Source of the DNA: Straminergon stramineum | Lineage: Eukaryota; Streptophyta; Bryopsida; Hypnales; Calliergonaceae | Assembly (NCBI GenBank): GCA_963920665.1 | Contig: OY987269.1 | Coordinates: forward strand, 932,501 to 996,500 | DNA length: 64,000 nt | Direction of reading: 5' to 3' | Shown here: in pieces, positions 60,834 to 64,000 of the stretch | How positions within the stretch are numbered: position 1 is the stretch's first letter | Layout: each line of letters begins with the position of its first letter | Translations under genes and position numbers: made by a program | Notes under the pieces: generated by a model | What the model was told of the DNA's origin: nothing | Database searches by the model: none | The model's input: only the letters and a program-made list of their open reading frames with translations

Positions 60834-63800
60834 TATGAGCACCAATTTACCCACATTTGGTAAATCACGAGCACAACCAAGTTTGGGGGTTTGACTAAAT
60901 GAATCCTACTTTTGGGTATCTAAGTGGGGTCCATTGTACCTTTAGAGCAAAAATTCTTTTTTTGAAGTGCTTCAATGTGCCCTAAATGTGTAAGAATCAC
61001 TCAATCTACATCCAATGTCATCGGTTGGTTGAATGGATGAGGCCACTGTAGTCTTTGGTGTGACTCATGTCAAGTAAAAACTAATCTCAAAATCTTTTAG
61101 AGGATTCCTTGCACTTTCTAAAAACTTAAAATTCGATCCTATCTGACTCTCCTAGCTCAAGTTATGGGCGGATGAAGTTTGACCACTACTCGGTTCATCA
61201 AACTTCATCTACAATTTAGGTCCAACTCCCTAATTTAGAATGACTTGAAATTTCTTGGAGTTGTTCAAGAGACTTATCCCTATCTAAATCTATTTTTTGG
61301 TCCTAATTGAAAACTTGTATAGATTTCTCATCCAATCCTAAGCTAAACTTCATCCTTAATTATCTTCTTGGATTTTTGTGTTTTTTCCTACTTGGGAGGG
61401 TCCTATGAGCTCTACTTGACTTTTCATATAAGCCTAGAGTCCTAACTTTTCACTTAACTTCTACTTTCTAGATTTGTGATTGGTTTCCCTTGGTATTCGG
61501 GGTTTGGATTAACCTCCACTTATTCAATATTTTTTGAAAATTTAATATTTTTTCCTTATAGCCCCTAACTTTATCTTTCCAGATTGGTAAGACACTTGCT
61601 AATCCAAAATTCCTACTAAAAGTTCTTAATGGATGAAGTTTGACCACTAGTCAGCACTTAAAACTTCATCCGCTAATTCCTCTTAATCTACCATTCGGAA
61701 TGGACTTTATCTTTTTTTCCTAGACCTTAATTGATAGGTTCTTCCTAATCTAATCAATTCGTCCCCAAATTTTAGGTCTAACTACTTTTCATCCAAATTA
61801 AGTCCTAACCTTCATCTAGTGATAACTTTCTCATTTTTACTCTGATTTGGGTGTACTTTATGTTTTTGGAAAGCTACAAACCTCCTCTATAGGTTTCTAA
61901 CTTAAAAATGTCCTGAACTTTAGTCATAGGGGTCTGACTTAGGGATGGGCCTCGGTCAGAGTTAATAACTGCTAATTAGGTGAATTGGAAAGGTTAGGAA
62001 TGGGTTGATTCATACCTTAGAGCTCGAGTCATTGACCATGCCTTCCGGGAGTTCTCCCTCCTCCACCATGAACTCCCTTGATATGATGCAATAGACTACT
62101 GTGTTAATAATATAGTAAATTAATACAATGATTGATCTTTCCCTTCAGCCCCCTCTTTCTTTCTTCCTTTTCTTTCTTCCCTATTCCTCTTATGTCCAAC
62201 TGGTGGCTCAACCACCCTTGTTTCTACTTAAGAGGCTAATTAAAGACCCATCATTGCATCTTACAATGTTGAATTACTTCTTATGTCCTACATCTTATGC
62301 CCAATCTTGTAATAATCACCTAATTTTAATCCAAGGGCTCAGCCACAATGTAAAGATTCTTCCTCTATCCTATTCCCTTCAATTATTTTTATCAAATGGT
62401 CTCTCCCTCCATGGCAATCCATCATTCCTTTAGTCCTTCTTCTCTTCTTTGGGTTGTTTTGTGAAGATAGGGAGTTGGCTTCCCTGCTTCAAGGTTGGGC
62501 AGGGTTCACTTGTCTTCTATTTTGGATTCTTGCTTGGCATTCTACACTTCTCTCCTTTCTTAGCCCTTATCCTTTGTTTTTTCCAAGCTCTCCCCTCTTT
62601 TGAACCCAACTATTGAAACCCTCGAGACTTAGCCCTCCCGACGCACTCGGACTGTACCAGCAGCCCTTCCTTCCCCAACTATGTAGGCGCCCTTCCCATC
62701 CTGACTGTACTGGCAATCCCTCCTAACCCGACGATACCAACAATCCCCTTGACCCAATTGTACCGGTGCCCTCCTGACATACTCAAACTTCCTCCCGTCA
62801 CATCTAGCCCCGACTATACCGGTAGCCCTCCCTTCGATACTTCGACCTTCTTGACAGTACCTAGATGCCCACCCAATGCTAGGCTTACCTGCCTCGGGTT
62901 GGAGGCTGAGACTAGGGGGGATTGAGGGATGAGAGTTCGAGTGTAGAGATAACTTTCTCTTTTCTTGGATTGGATGCTAATCTATTGCTAATGCCCTCAA
63001 GGGCCTTTGAAACTAGAAGAAAGGAAATTTCCTCCAAGGTTTAGGAGGTGCATTTAACTACTCACAAGTAGCCAAGGGTATTCCCTTGCCCTTCCACTAG
63101 TCACTTTCTAAGTTGTCTTAAATGTCTACTACCTACTCTTTGGGGGACTAAACTATGTTTGTTCCCAAATGCGTTTTAGGAACTAAACTTTGTATTAGAA
63201 AACCACGGGGATTGAAGGGTTACTTTTGGAGTGGTTTTAACAAACAACTAAGACTTCTTGACTTTTGGGGGCTTCAAAGCTTCGCAGTCATGGTGGGAAC
63301 CACCAACCCTCACATTCTTTTGGCTCCCTCTAGAGACCACCACGTTAGTATTGGGGGACAAAAAAGACACTTGACACCCCAATGGTTAGCTACACGGGGT
63401 TAGCACAACAACAAATTTGATTTAAAGGCCCCCTAAAGTGACATCGGCATGTCATATGAGAGGTTGCTCTAGGGTTAGTACAAAGACAAGATACAGAGGG
63501 GGACCAAGGAACTCTTCAAAAGATACAAGAAAATCACAGTCTCTCAACAAGTACGTAAAAAAGAACTCTCAAGCCTTCAAGGACTTGAGATGGTTGGTAA
63601 AAAAATCAAGATAAAAGGGACTTTGAAAGGACTTAAAAATCTTGGTAAAGAGCAACAATGACAAAAAAATGCCCAAAAACACCGTTCCAAAGTTTGTGGC
63701 TAAAAATGCCATAATTCCAACATAAATTGGACCTAATGGATCTAAATACAATAAATGGGGGTGGTGAGAGAAGAGAAGAAATGCCATTTCATACTCTTCT

Positions 63801-64000
63801 CTAGGCACCCACCTCTTCTCATTCATCTAAGGTAACCCTATCACTTTGAATTTTCATCCTCATCTTCAAGGGTTTTCATCCTATGTTGGTCCATAAACCT
63901 AACTTTTAGAGATTACCTCCAAATCAAAAACAGATTGCATGGTTGGCTTCAAGAGGCCCTTTTTATTATCTCCATTCTCTCCCCTTTTCCTAACTCCAAA
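60834..64000 (-). mobile_element. Family D LTR (copy D6), cut by window end
   Basis: The left end TATGAGCACCAATTTACCC is the reverse of D3's …GGGTAATTTGGCACTCACA terminus, and the alignment runs with D3 and D1 to the end of the window. It includes a worn TATA region (GAGTATGAAAT on the minus strand at about 63787) and a third minisatellite at 62640-62880. The 5' end lies beyond 64000, so its target duplication cannot be read. Confidence 0.8.
62640..62880. repeat. Tandem repeat inside D6
   Basis: About seven imperfect copies of a unit near CCCGACTGTACCGGCAGCCC plus TCC, 30-35 bp long. It lies at the position that holds unrelated repeats in D1 and D3. Confidence 0.7.

Noticed and set aside
1..64000. 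CRISPR arrays, bacterial operons or ribosome binding sites
   Set aside because: The spliced gene, plant telomere repeat and transposon classes show a plant nuclear sequence; the tandem repeats lack a repeat-spacer structure.
1..64000. tRNA, rRNA or snRNA genes
   Set aside because: No cloverleaf with A and B boxes or rRNA core was recognised by eye. A covariance-model search was not possible here.

Overview
The window reads as nuclear DNA of a land plant with a large, repeat-filled genome. Signs of this are a short run of plant-type telomere repeat (CCCTAAA) at about 2.66 kb, an aspartic protease of the plant A36/A39 type with GT-AG introns, plant-style CACTA, hAT and PIF/Harbinger DNA transposons, and many LTR-type insertions. 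The single intact gene is GC-rich while its surroundings are AT-rich. That contrast would suit a seedless plant (lycophyte, fern or bryophyte), but the sequence alone does not settle the species.

Layout. 1-1.1 kb: 3' end of an LTR-like element of family B. 1.2-8.2 kb: AT-rich DNA with two decayed copies of an unrecognised gene family (H) and three MITE-like elements with TTAA-flanked ends (G). 8.6-18.2 kb: one protein-kinase-like pseudogene broken open by a solo LTR (D1, 3.37 kb) and a 5.1-kb CACTA transposon, and cut off at its third break by solo LTR C1. 18.2-37.4 kb: a nested stack. An old D element (D2) holds B1, D3 and the E1 segment; B1 holds B2 and C2; B2 holds a hAT-type MITE. 37.4-43.3 kb: remnant of a CACTA end, then a PIF/Harbinger transposase pseudogene split by B3. 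43.3-53.4 kb: AT-rich DNA with E2, a perfect 164-bp palindromic MITE, G2, C3 and two small MITEs. 53.4-58.7 kb: a GC-rich island carrying the only intact gene, a ten-exon GPI-type aspartic protease. 58.7-64 kb: AT-rich DNA, a small G element, and D6, which runs off the window.

Three families (B, C, D) have TG...CA ends and 5-bp target duplications, the signature of retroviral-type integration. Each copy occurs as a single unit with no second LTR and no recognisable gag, protease, reverse transcriptase or integrase. They are best read as solo LTRs. Family B is unusual because each 3.5-kb unit carries an ORF of about 650 codons inside it, with its own upstream and downstream untranslated regions. 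Family D is unusual because three copies carry unrelated GC-rich minisatellites at the same internal position.

Apart from the protease, every protein-coding sequence recognised here is broken. Coordinates of element ends were fixed by comparing copies with each other and by reading target-site duplications by eye.
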